Below, piece after piece: positions 24,779 to 33,666 of a DNA stretch of 64,000 nucleotides. The notes under the pieces were generated by a model. It saw nothing but the letters and a program-made list of their open reading frames with translations, ran no database searches and was not told the DNA's origin. Made by a program: the position numbers and the translations under genes. Every line of letters starts with the position of its first letter. Position 1 is the stretch's first letter. Location of the stretch: contig OZ244981.1 of the NCBI GenBank assembly GCA_965223085.1, positions 1,922,001-1,986,000 on the forward strand, read 5' to 3'. The stretch is from CBDCVO01 sp965223085 (GTDB lineage: Bacteria > Pseudomonadota > Gammaproteobacteria > Ga0077536).

Positions 24779-26313
24779 GTAGGCTGCGCATTACGTTCGA
24801 GAATGCATGCGCGAAAATCGAACAGGGATTCGACCACGTGTTTACGCCAAGCGGTAATCCGCTGCGGATGCTTGGGGCACTCGGCTGGTTCTTTTTTTGG
24901 ATTGTCGTGATCAGCGGGATTTATCTCTATATCTTTTTTGATTCCGGTATCGAACAGGCGTACGAATCGGTTGAGTATCTTACCCATACGCAATGGTATG
25001 CCGGCGGTGTGATGCGCAGCTTGCATCGTTACGCTTCGGACGCGATGGTCGTTGTCATCTTGCTACACCTCGTACGTGAACTGATCCGAGGCCGCTATAG
25101 CGGTGCACGCTGGTTTACGTGGTTTACCGGTGTACCCGTGCTGTGGTTATTGTTCGCCGCCGGGATCAGCGGTTATTGGGTCGTGTGGGATCGACTCGCT
25201 CAGTACGTTGCGATTGCAACGACGGAATGGCTCGATACTTTGCCGCTATTCGGGGAAGCGATCGCGCGCAATTTTCTGCATAGCGATGCGTTAAACGGGC
25301 GATTTTTCACCCTCATGGTATTTATCCATATCGCTGTGCCTTTGGCGATGTTGTTTTTGATGTGGATTCATATCCAGCGGCTCGCCTTTCCTAAGGTAAA
25401 TCCACCGCGCTCGGTTGCGCTGGGCTTGTTAGCTAGCATGCTCACCGTAGCGCTTATCAAACCGGCATTAAGCCAGGGACCCGCGAATTTGGATACCGTT
25501 GTATCTGAAATCGGATTCGACTGGTTTTTCTTAGGCGCTTATCCGTTGCTCGATGTTTACCGTGGTGATCTCTTATGGTTGGGATCGCTGTGCATCACGA
25601 TCGCGCTGTTGATCGTGCCATGGGCGATCCCGCAAGGGTCAGCCGGTGTTGCTAAAGTGAGTCTCGACGATTGCAACGGTTGCGCGCGTTGTTTTAACGA
25701 TTGTCCGTTCGGTGCAATTACGATGTCCCCGCGTTCAGACGGTGCAGCGTTTGCTCAAGAGGCCACCGTGAATCCGTCTCGTTGCGTTGATTGTGGGATT
25801 TGTGTTGGCGCCTGTCCGACCGCGACACCTTTTCGTCGCCGCAGCGGATTGACACCCGGTATCGATTTGGCCTCGCAACCGCTCGAGCAACTGCGCGAGA
25901 AATTGCTCAGCGCTTCTGCAGCAGCTCAAAACGGATCGGCGCGTACGGTGACGTTTGTGTGTGAGCATGGACCGAGAACCCCAGGTGCGGATCTCCCCGG
26001 TACGGTGATGAGCCTGAAGTGCATCGGCATGCTGCCCCCATCATTTATTGATTTTTTGCTGATGCGTGGGCACTTCGACGGCGTGATGTTGGCTGGATGC
26101 AACGCGGACGCATGTTACTATCGACTCGGGATCCGGTGGGTGGAGGGCCGCCTCGCCCGCGTACGCGATCCTTATCTACGCCAGCGGGTGCCGATGTCAC
26201 GCCTGCATACATGTTGGGCCGGTCCTACCGGGACGATTCGTGTGGCGTCGGAGCTGCGGGAGTTTCAAGCTAGTTTGTCTACCGAGACTCAAAGCGATGA
26301 TGACGCTGACTAG
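24775..26313 (+). CDS. Cytochrome b-ferredoxin-MvhD-like iron-sulfur fusion
   Basis: This 512-residue three-part protein overlaps the SCO stop by ATGA. Residues ~1-285 are a cytochrome b/b6 N-terminal domain with two H-x13-H pairs (HRYASDAMVVVILLH and HIAVPLAMLFLMWIH) for two b haems. Next are two 4Fe-4S motifs, CNGCARCFNDCP and CVDCGICVGACP. The C-terminal part resembles the MvhD/hydrogenase iron-sulfur subunit (LKCIGMLPP and GCNADACYYRLG). It looks like a membrane quinone/iron-sulfur electron conduit. Its position inside the reductase cluster suggests electron supply for NO reduction. A TTG 9 nt upstream is possible, but ATG 24775 fits the coupling. Confidence 0.88.
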   Translation: MSRLRITFENACAKIEQGFDHVFTPSGNPLRMLGALGWFFFWIVVISGIYLYIFFDSGIEQAYESVEYLTHTQWYAGGVMRSLHRYASDAMVVVILLHLVRELIRGRYSGARWFTWFTGVPVLWLLFAAGISGYWVVWDRLAQYVAIATTEWLDTLPLFGEAIARNFLHSDALNGRFFTLMVFIHIAVPLAMLFLMWIHIQRLAFPKVNPPRSVALGLLASMLTVALIKPALSQGPANLDTVVSEIGFDWFFLGAYPLLDVYRGDLLWLGSLCITIALLIVPWAIPQGSAGVAKVSLDDCNGCARCFNDCPFGAITMSPRSDGAAFAQEATVNPSRCVDCGICVGACPTATPFRRRSGLTPGIDLASQPLEQLREKLLSASAAAQNGSARTVTFVCEHGPRTPGADLPGTVMSLKCIGMLPPSFIDFLLMRGHFDGVMLAGCNADACYYRLGIRWVEGRLARVRDPYLRQRVPMSRLHTCWAGPTGTIRVASELREFQASLSTETQSDDDAD

Positions 26314-26800
26314 AACGCTAGCGCAGTTCGCGATCTATGTTGGATTTGCGGGATTAGTGGCGTACTTCTCCAGTGCTCCTGCCTACCAAGTGCTCGAACC
26401 CCAAGCGGGATTGGTCAAACTGAGCTTCAGTCATGCCGCCGCCCGGCGTGAACCTTGTCACCGGCTGACACCGGAAGAACTCGCCGAACTTGCTCCAAAT
26501 ATGCGGCGCAGCGAAAGTTGTAAGCGCGAACGCATTGATTTATACATCGAACTCAAACTCGATGGTGAGGTGGTTTACGCTGAGATGATCGCGCCGTCGG
26601 GGCTTGCCCGTGATGGCGAAGCGAGCGTGTATGAAAAATTCATCGTCCCCCCTGGGACTCATGCGTTCGACATATCGATGCGCGATACGGTGCGCACATC
26701 CGGCAGTGATTACAGCGCCCAACATATAACTGAGATCAAGCCTGGGCAGCTACTTGTCATTGATTTCGATGACACCAGTGGCGGCTTCAGTTTTCGCTAG
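26297..26800 (+). CDS. Membrane-anchored periplasmic protein of the NO-reductase cluster, unknown function
   Basis: From ATG 26297 the protein has 167 residues. One N-terminal helix (TLAQFAIYVGFAGLVAYF) is followed by a soluble domain rich in beta strands (LVKLSFSHAA, RIDLYIELKLDGEVVYAEMI, FIVPPGTHAFDISMRDT, QLLVIDFDDTSGGFSFR). Two cysteines (PCHRLTP, ESCKRER) could form a disulfide. The start overlaps the previous gene by 17 nt, indicating coupling. I do not recognise the family. Coupling to the cytochrome b fusion points to an accessory or assembly factor. Confidence 0.65.
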   Translation: MMTLTRTLAQFAIYVGFAGLVAYFSSAPAYQVLEPQAGLVKLSFSHAAARREPCHRLTPEELAELAPNMRRSESCKRERIDLYIELKLDGEVVYAEMIAPSGLARDGEASVYEKFIVPPGTHAFDISMRDTVRTSGSDYSAQHITEIKPGQLLVIDFDDTSGGFSFR

Positions 26801-26812
26801 CGGAATAGCGTC

Positions 26813-27208
26813 ATGGCTACACTCATCGAATGGAAAGATCACTATGCGCTCGGCATCGCCGAGGTTGATTTTGAACATCGTGAAATGATCAGCCTGATTA
26901 ATACGCTATATAGCTCCTTGCGTGAGGGCGCCGATGTCGAAGAAATACATACGTTTCTTGCTGAAGTGCATGCTCGTATTGCCGCACATTTTGCGCTTGA
27001 AGAAAGGTTAATGCAGCAAACACGTTATCGTGATTATGCCGTGCACAAAACCGATCACGAACGCTTACTAGACGATATTCTCGATATTATGGATACGGCC
27101 GTGCGATCGGAAGATTTCGACGCCGACACCTTGGCCACGCGCCTCGATCGCTGGTTCACGGAACACTTTAAGACATTCGATTCGCAACTGCATGAGTTCA
27201 TGGGATAG
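26813..27208 (+). CDS. Bacteriohemerythrin
   Basis: This 131-residue four-helix hemerythrin has the diiron ligands in order: WKDHYALGI, EHREMISLIN (H and E), HFALEERLM (H-x3-E), HKTDHERLL (H-x4-H) and a C-terminal WFTEHFKTFD. Hemerythrins bind O2 or NO. In a DNR-controlled cluster it may carry, buffer or sense NO or O2 for the membrane reductase. It lies 12 nt behind the unknown membrane protein. Confidence 0.92.
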   Translation: MATLIEWKDHYALGIAEVDFEHREMISLINTLYSSLREGADVEEIHTFLAEVHARIAAHFALEERLMQQTRYRDYAVHKTDHERLLDDILDIMDTAVRSEDFDADTLATRLDRWFTEHFKTFDSQLHEFMG

Positions 27209-27227
27209 CAGGAGAGTTCAGTCTACG

Positions 27228-29426
27228 ATGAAGAAACTATTCGTCAAGAATCCCAAGCGTCTCCTTCTTGCCCTAATGTTGCTTGGTATTGCGGCACTTA
27301 CGTCGGTGCAGCCAAAGGCAGCGGCGCAGAATCCTGGCAGACCTGAGGAGGTGATCGTCGTTGCGAATAAAATCGCCCGACCGGTGCACCGTGTACCCGC
27401 CCAAGTGACCGTAATTTCGACTGAGCGATTAGATTTTGAGCAAGTTCAAGAGTTCGCTGACATAGCGCGCTACGAACCCGCAGTGGAGGCGGACTTCGAC
27501 TCGCCCCGTTTCGGTAATAGCGGTGTTTCGATTCGCGGAATCGGTGGCAACCGCGTCGCGATCGAATTCGACGGTGTTCCTTTACCGCAGCACTATGCGG
27601 TGGGAAATTTTGCCGATAGTAGTCGGCTCGGATTGGATCCGGCGATTCTCGAGCGCATCGAGATCTTGCGTGGTCCGGCATCCGCTCTCTACGGCTCCGA
27701 TGCGATCGGTGGCGTGGTTGCGATCACATCCCTTGATGGCACCTCGCTGGTGGGTGACAGTCGCCGTCATTACCTAGGTGGGCGCAGCGGATACTTCGGC
27801 GCAAACGATGCGTTGTTTGCTTCGTCGTCCTACGCGTGGGCCGGAAATACCGATAGCGCGCTCGCATCGATCAGCTATCGGTCGGGCGACGAGCCGGATA
27901 ATCATAGCCGGGGCGTCGCCGACGATCGGATCGACTTCCATCAATGGCAAGGATTCGGCAAATGGAGGCACGACTTTGCGTTTGGGGGCAACTTGCGTCT
28001 TTCGGTGGGTTATTTCGAGCGCGGCACTACTAGTGACGTCCGCTCATTGTTAGGTTATGAGCGGTTCATTAACACCACAAGTCTGCGTGGCGACGATACC
28101 CAGCGACGTGACCGAATTACGCTGAACTTTGAAATTAGAGACCGCGGCTGGCTGGACGCGGGCAGCATCATGTTGTATCGGCAGAGTAATGTAACCGAAC
28201 AACGTACCCGAGAGCACCGTAGCAGCCGCGGTAGACCCGTATTGCTTAGGCGCGATTTTACTTTGCGAGAAATCGATTACGGCGGTGAATTACGCACGCG
28301 CTGGGATTTTACCAGCGGGCGCGCGGCGCACGTGCTGCTAGCCGGCGCAGAATGGGATCATCAGCGCCTCACGGAATTACGCGATGGCAGCGAGACTAAT
28401 CGCGCGACCGGGGTGTCGCGTCGCACGATACTTGGCGAGACGTTTCCGCTACGCGATCTGCCTAAATCTGTCACCGATGAGATCGGTATCTACGTACAGG
28501 ATGAAATAAGCATCGGCGCATTTAGTGTCATCGGCGCGATTCGATGGGATGATTTTTCGCTCAACGCTAACACCGATCAGATTTTCGATGACGCGAGCCG
28601 CTTGACGGATCTTGATTCCGATAAACTCACTTTTCGCGTCGGCGCGACGGTGCGAATACTCGATCAGCACAGCGCCTATGCGCACTATGCAAAAGGATTC
28701 CGTGCACCCCCAGCCGCGGAAGTCAATCTTTTTTTGGACATCCCCTTGTTCAACCTACGCGCCTTGCCGAACCCTGATTTGAAACCGGAGCAATCAGATA
28801 CCGTTGAGACGGGAATACGATTGCGACATCCGGGTACGCAGCTCGACGCTGCCGTCTATTACACGCGCTACGAGGACTTTATCGAAAGCCGGGTAAATCT
28901 CGGATTCGACCCGATCACCGGGGGCCTTGTGTTTCAGTCGCGCAATATCGAGCGCGCACATATCTATGGAATTGAAGCTACCCTGACACAGGGGCTCGGG
29001 ATCCTCCATCGCCGACTTAACAGCTTCCGGTTCAACGCCGGCTTTCACTGGGCACGTGGTGAAAATGACGAGACGAACCGCGCTTTGAACGACGTGAACC
29101 CCTTAAACGCGACGTTTGCTTTGCATTGGGAACCATCAGATTTGCCGCTGCTTGCCGCCTTTCGTGCCACCCATCTCGGGCATCAAAGTCGCGTCGATTT
29201 CAGCACGGCAAAATTTTTCAACCCGCCGGCGGCCACCGTGTTTGATATTACGTTGCGTTACGAACCAACACCAAATGTTCAGGCCTATCTCGGTGTGTAT
29301 AACCTGACCAATCAGCGTTATTGGCGTTACGCTGATGTGCGACGTTTTGACCCGGGTGATCCACGCATCGAAATAGCGACCCGCCCCAGAACACACCTGC
29401 AGTTGACCTTGGGTTTTAACTACTAA
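27228..29426 (+). CDS. TonB-dependent outer-membrane receptor
   Basis: ATG 27228 with GGAGAG upstream gives 732 residues. It has a signal peptide, TonB box-like EEVIVVANK, plug domain (GNSGVSIRGIGGNRVAIEFDG, ERIEILRGPASALYGSDAIGG) and a 22-strand-type barrel ending LTLGFNY. The final aromatic residue is typical. An upstream in-frame ATG at 27192 overlaps hemerythrin and is less likely. Haem, iron or copper uptake is plausible in a cluster of haem and copper enzymes. The substrate cannot be assigned. Confidence 0.9.
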   Translation: MKKLFVKNPKRLLLALMLLGIAALTSVQPKAAAQNPGRPEEVIVVANKIARPVHRVPAQVTVISTERLDFEQVQEFADIARYEPAVEADFDSPRFGNSGVSIRGIGGNRVAIEFDGVPLPQHYAVGNFADSSRLGLDPAILERIEILRGPASALYGSDAIGGVVAITSLDGTSLVGDSRRHYLGGRSGYFGANDALFASSSYAWAGNTDSALASISYRSGDEPDNHSRGVADDRIDFHQWQGFGKWRHDFAFGGNLRLSVGYFERGTTSDVRSLLGYERFINTTSLRGDDTQRRDRITLNFEIRDRGWLDAGSIMLYRQSNVTEQRTREHRSSRGRPVLLRRDFTLREIDYGGELRTRWDFTSGRAAHVLLAGAEWDHQRLTELRDGSETNRATGVSRRTILGETFPLRDLPKSVTDEIGIYVQDEISIGAFSVIGAIRWDDFSLNANTDQIFDDASRLTDLDSDKLTFRVGATVRILDQHSAYAHYAKGFRAPPAAEVNLFLDIPLFNLRALPNPDLKPEQSDTVETGIRLRHPGTQLDAAVYYTRYEDFIESRVNLGFDPITGGLVFQSRNIERAHIYGIEATLTQGLGILHRRLNSFRFNAGFHWARGENDETNRALNDVNPLNATFALHWEPSDLPLLAAFRATHLGHQSRVDFSTAKFFNPPAATVFDITLRYEPTPNVQAYLGVYNLTNQRYWRYADVRRFDPGDPRIEIATRPRTHLQLTLGFNY

Positions 29427-29458
29427 AATTCATGTCGGGATGGGCGAGCTCAGAGGGC

Positions 29459-29472
29459 TTGATCAATGTCAA
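29459..29472. promoter_or_regulatory. FNR/DNR box upstream of nirS
   Basis: TTGATCAATGTCAA matches TTGAT-N4-GTCAA and lies 60 bp before the nirS start codon. It is the third such box in the 10-kb cluster and supports control of nirS by the DNR-like regulator. Confidence 0.75.
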
Positions 29473-29532
29473 TGATCGGTGCTTTCGGTTTAAACACAAT
29501 TCTTCTGTTGCTTGTGAAGAAGGAGAGCGGGG

Positions 29533-31641
29533 ATGAGTGCGCGGTATCTTTGTTTTGATCTACGAAGTTTACTGGCCCCCATGCTGCTGGTTGCGTGTGG
29601 TGTATGCGCCTGGGCACAGTCGGATGGACTCAGTGTTCACGCGGCGGAAATGAGCGGTGATGTTCTTGCCCAAGGTCGCGCCGTGTACGATAAGGTTTGC
29701 GCAGCCTGTCATCAGCCCAACGGCGAAGGTATGAGCTCCGCGTTTCCGCCGCTCAAGAATTCTGACTACCTTAAAGCAGACGTCAACCGAGCACTCGAAG
29801 CCGTGATTAACGGGTTGAGCGGTCAGATCGAAGTCAACGGCGAGCAATACAATGGCGCCATGCCGCCGATGGCTTATCTCAGTGACAACGACATTGCCGC
29901 GGTGTTTACCTACATCCTGAAAGAATGGAACGACGGTGATGCGGTTCAGCCCTCGCAGGTGATCGCTGCAAGGGGCGTAGTGGACGCGAAGGGGCAGCAT
30001 CCGCTTCCGAGTGGGGATGTCCAGATCGCCTATGAAGGTGCACCGAGCCCGATACCCATGACTGAGACCCGCAATATGATCGAGTCCACGGGGCCGCCAA
30101 TGACCGTTGCCGAGTTCGATCATGCCAAGACGATTTTTTTCGAACGCTGCGCCGGTTGCCACGGTGTATTGCGCAAAGGCGCAACCGGTAAAGCGCTCAC
30201 GACCGACATTACTCGTGAGAAGGGCACCGACTATCTTAAAACCATGATCAATTATGGCTCGCCCGCTGGCATGCCGAATTGGGGTACCTCCGGCGATTTA
30301 TCGGATGCCGAAATCGACGCACTGGCGCGCTATCTACAGCATCCGCCGCCCTTGCCCCCAGAATGGGGTTTGCCGGAAATGCGTGACAGCTGGAAGCTCA
30401 TGGTCGCACCGGACAAACGGCCGACGGCGGCACAGCATAAACGCAACATCGAGAATTTTTTCGCGGTGACCTTGCGCGACAGTGGTGAGGTGGCAATTAT
30501 CGACGGCGACACCAAGGAAATTGTCAGTATCGTCGAAACCGGTTATGCGGTACACATTTCACGACCGTCGGCCTCTGGACGCTACGTATTCACGATCGGG
30601 CGCGATGCGAAAATCGACATGATCGATTTATGGATGGATCCACCCGCGCGCGTTGCGGAGATCAAAATCGGTCTCGAGGCGCGTTCGGTCGAAACCAGCA
30701 AGTATCACGGATTCGAAGATAAGTATGCTGTCGCTGGCGCGTACTGGCCGCCGCAGTATGTGTTCATGGATGGCTCGACCTTGGAGCCATTGAAGGTTGT
30801 CTCCACACGCGGGATGACGGTCGACACCCAGGAATATCACCCCGAGCCTCGGGTTGCAGCGATTGTCGCTTCACATCAGCATCCCGAATTCATCATTAAT
30901 GTAAAAGAAACGGGCAAGATCCTCCTCGCCAATTACAACGATCTCGATAATCTATCGGTGACTACTATCAATGCCGCGCGTTTTTTGCACGATGGTGGCT
31001 GGGACGTCACCCACCGGTATTTTCTTACTGCGGCTAATCAGTCGAACAAAGTTGCGGTAATCGATTCGAAAGATCGCTCCCTGGAGGCCTTAGTCGATGT
31101 CGAAAAAATTCCGCACCCCGGTCGTGGCGCGAATTTTGTCGATCCGCAACATGGACCAGTGTGGGTGACGAGTTCGCTAGGTAACGCGAATATCACTTTT
31201 ATCGGCACGGATCCCGAAAACCATGCGCAAGCAGCGTGGAAGGTCGTGCGCGTTCTCGAAGGTCAGGGCGGTGGTTCGCTATTCGTTAAGACCCACCCGA
31301 AGTCGCACAACTTATGGGTCGATACGCCGCTCAACCCAGACGAGAAAATTTCTCAGAGCATTGCAGTCTTCGACATCCGTGATCTCGATAAGGGTTTTGA
31401 AGTGTTGCCGATTGCGGCCTGGGCAGAACTTGGCGAGGGGCCTAAGCGTGTCGTGCAACCGGAATATAACGCGGACGGTACAGAAGTGTGGTTTTCTGTG
31501 TGGAATGGTAAGGATCAAAGCTCTGCAGTTGTTGTCGTTGATGATGCCACACGTAAGCTGAAAACCGTGATAAAAGACAAGCGATTGGTGACCCCGACGG
31601 GTAAATTTAATATTCGCAATACCGTTGGCGACATCTACTAA
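29533..31641 (+). CDS. nirS: Cytochrome cd1 nitrite reductase with an extra N-terminal cytochrome c
   Basis: The protein has 702 residues with a signal peptide, one cytochrome c domain with CAACH (56-60), a second with CAGCH (206-210), then the eight-bladed d1 propeller. Diagnostic NirS segments include TGYAVHISRPSASGRYVF with the d1-haem His, HPGRGANF, GTDPENHAQAAW, RVVQPEYNADGTEVWFSVWNG and VTPTGKFN. The two catalytic His regions are kept, favouring NirS over NirN. The extra c domain resembles a built-in NirC. It reduces nitrite to NO in the periplasm, supplying the adjacent NO-reductase-like complex. GAAGGAGAG precedes the ATG. No d1-haem biosynthesis genes are in the window. Confidence 0.93.
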   Translation: MSARYLCFDLRSLLAPMLLVACGVCAWAQSDGLSVHAAEMSGDVLAQGRAVYDKVCAACHQPNGEGMSSAFPPLKNSDYLKADVNRALEAVINGLSGQIEVNGEQYNGAMPPMAYLSDNDIAAVFTYILKEWNDGDAVQPSQVIAARGVVDAKGQHPLPSGDVQIAYEGAPSPIPMTETRNMIESTGPPMTVAEFDHAKTIFFERCAGCHGVLRKGATGKALTTDITREKGTDYLKTMINYGSPAGMPNWGTSGDLSDAEIDALARYLQHPPPLPPEWGLPEMRDSWKLMVAPDKRPTAAQHKRNIENFFAVTLRDSGEVAIIDGDTKEIVSIVETGYAVHISRPSASGRYVFTIGRDAKIDMIDLWMDPPARVAEIKIGLEARSVETSKYHGFEDKYAVAGAYWPPQYVFMDGSTLEPLKVVSTRGMTVDTQEYHPEPRVAAIVASHQHPEFIINVKETGKILLANYNDLDNLSVTTINAARFLHDGGWDVTHRYFLTAANQSNKVAVIDSKDRSLEALVDVEKIPHPGRGANFVDPQHGPVWVTSSLGNANITFIGTDPENHAQAAWKVVRVLEGQGGGSLFVKTHPKSHNLWVDTPLNPDEKISQSIAVFDIRDLDKGFEVLPIAAWAELGEGPKRVVQPEYNADGTEVWFSVWNGKDQSSAVVVVDDATRKLKTVIKDKRLVTPTGKFNIRNTVGDIY

Positions 31642-32007
31642 CGTTTAGGATCAGGCACCCCGGGGATGGGTGTCAGGTCTTGCCTTTTGCCTTTAAATCC
31701 TAATTCGACGATCGGAAAGGACTCCGAACGTCACGTCCACCGCGCCTAATTTACACCGGCGCGGTAAGCGCAGAATGTCTGGAATGTCTGTGACAGGCAC
31801 AAAATTGAACTTTATAAGTGCCTGTCCCGGAAATTTTCTAAGCAGACGGTATGACGTACTTGTTACAAAGTCGGGGACGCCCGATTCAGCAAGGCGGTTA
31901 GATTGCGACGAAGACAGCCTCGCGAGCTCAAGACGTGCCGTTTTCGCGGCGTGGATTTCAGCGTATACGAGGGTTCATAATCTGCATGTCACGTAGGAGA
32001 ATGGTGC
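31642..32007. other. Intergenic region with repeat fragments
   Basis: No gene is seen. It holds one arm of the REP-like repeat (GTCAGGTCTTG at 31672-31682, without its partner) and a separate hairpin with arms GACAGGCAC (31792-31800) and GTGCCTGTC (31818-31826). Such palindromes are typical extragenic repeats of proteobacteria. Confidence 0.5.
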
Positions 32008-33094
32008 ATGAGTCGATGAGATCGTCCGGCGCTGCTCGTCGGTGCCATGCCGTGGGACGGCGCCGAGGAAACGTTACGCAGCGCCGGCCCGCTGATTGCA
32101 GATCTCGCCATCGGTCTCCCGGACGGTGAATTCGGCTTGTGCCGGATGTGGATCTTCTATGTCGGGGTCAACACCTGGTTCGAAGATCCCGATCTGCAGG
32201 TCATCCGCATCCCGCAGGGGATCCCAAATATGCCGGAATGGGTGCCCCGGGGTTACGACGATTTTCCCTGGGCCGAACTCGACACCGGCGTCGATACCCT
32301 GAGCCCTATCGAATCGCCCGGCTACCCAAGCGAAGCACGAGACTCCTGCGCCGTGTTCCGCCGATTGCGCAACGACGGGCTGATCCCTACCGGCGTCAGA
32401 TTTCAGCAATCGCTGCCATTACCGGACGACGCAGCGCGCCTGTTCACGAACGATCCCCGCACGTTCGACGCCTGACCGCCGCCTACGTGGACGTCCTCGA
32501 ACGCGACATGAAAAACCTGTGCAAAACGATCCCGCACGAAGATCTCGTCATTCAATGGGACGTCAACTGGGAAACGATCGCAGTCGAACACGGTGACCAT
32601 ATGCCCGGCGTACCGCCGATGCAATTCGCCCCGATCCGACCGGCCATGGACCGTTATACGGAATACGTGCGGCGCCTGAGCGCAGCGGTACCGGCGGATG
32701 TGCCGCTCGGTCTACATCTCTGTTACGGCGACCTGCACCACAAGTACTTCCGCGATCCGAATGATCTCGCGACCGGTGTGGCGATGGCGAACGCCGCAGC
32801 TGAAGTCAGCGCACGCCCGTTCGATTTCGTCCAGATGTCCGCGCCACGCCATCGCAATGACGATGCGTTTTTCTCACCGCTCCAAGATCTGCATTTCGGC
32901 GACGGCACCGTCTACGCGGGACTCGTCCACTACACCGACGGGGTCGAAGCTCGATCGACCGGCTGAATACCTTAAAATGGCATTTCGATGGTCAAACCGG
33001 TGTCTCCACCGAATGCGGCCTCGGCCGCCGTCCCCCCGATCAGGACATCACGCGCTTACTGCAGATGCATCGGGAGATAGCGGCCGCCATCTAA
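32008..33094 (+). pseudogene. Broken MetE-like (UROD/methionine-synthase fold) gene
   Basis: The sequence DRPALLVGAMPWDGAEETLRSAGPL and following, then AAYVDVLERDMKNLCKTIPHEDLVIQWDVNWE, then LNTLKWHFDGQTGVSTECGLGRRPPDQ, is one protein in three frames. A TGA stands at codon 4 (32017), a frameshift occurs near 32465, and another near 32950. The fold suggested by VIQWDVNWE, LCYGDLHHKYF and STECGLGR resembles cobalamin-independent methionine synthase-like proteins. It is non-functional as sequenced. Confidence 0.65.
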
Positions 33095-33122
33095 ACGATC
33101 GTGGTCGGGTGGCGGCGACATG

Positions 33123-33248
33123 CCCGTTGGCGATGCGGCCATCGGAGACGTGGTCGAGGGTAGACATCTTGCGTGCAAACGGGAACGGATGTTCCGGCAC
33201 AATACTGCTAAGCCGAACCAAGATGTTCGGTATGAGAGGCGAGTGCAA
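33123..33248 (-). pseudogene. Remnant of an NtaA/SnaA-type flavin monooxygenase
   Basis: A short minus-strand stretch reads IPNILVRLSSIVPEHPFPFARKMSTLDHVSDGRIAN. This matches the highly conserved EHP-x-x-FARK-x-STLDH-x-S-x-GR core of LLM-class monooxygenases. The frame is not continuous beyond this, so only a fragment survives. Confidence 0.5.
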
Positions 33249-33666
33249 AGAGTATGGCCGCCGGAGGACGCGTTCACGCGCGTCCTAGAACGTAATGCGT
33301 TCTATTCCTCGTCGCGTTAAATTGAGCTGAGAATGCAATCAATTTCCACACGTTCGGCAAACATCATCGGCGCACGAAGCGCTAACCCAGATTCGTCCGG
33401 ATTCATAGACATGCCTAGCTAATTACTTCTTTAACGTGGCGGAGGTGTTAACGATAAACTCCTCCGCCACCTTGTTCGAAACTTCAGGCCACGGTCTATT
33501 AATTAGTTGTCACTCCCATCGCAACGTAGTGGCCGCCGAGAGCCCCTATATCCCGGTTCTAGGTTGGCAACAAAATCTTGCCACACCCAACCCGTTTCAT
33601 GATGGTTATCGCATAAATACTTGCGTGTTTATGCTGTCGGGATTCCTGGCGATCACGTCTCTAAGA
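33249..33666. other. Intergenic stretch with a strong inverted repeat
   Basis: No gene is seen. A perfect 10-bp stem, GTGGCGGAGG (33436-33445) and CCTCCGCCAC (33461-33470), encloses a 15-nt loop. There is no T-run on either side, so it is not a classical rho-independent terminator. Confidence 0.45.

Noticed and set aside
29533..31641. NirN or NirF instead of NirS
   Set aside because: Near-complete agreement with NirS in the d1 domain, including the His-containing HPGRGAN and DPENH segments, and position after a DNR box favour the reductase.
32017..32019. TGA at codon 4 of the MetE-like gene as another Sec codon
   Set aside because: No redox motif at that place, and the same gene has two further frameshifts. 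It is a decaying gene.
33436..33470. Perfect 10-bp inverted repeat as a rho-independent terminator
   Set aside because: There is no T-run on either side. It is recorded only as a hairpin.
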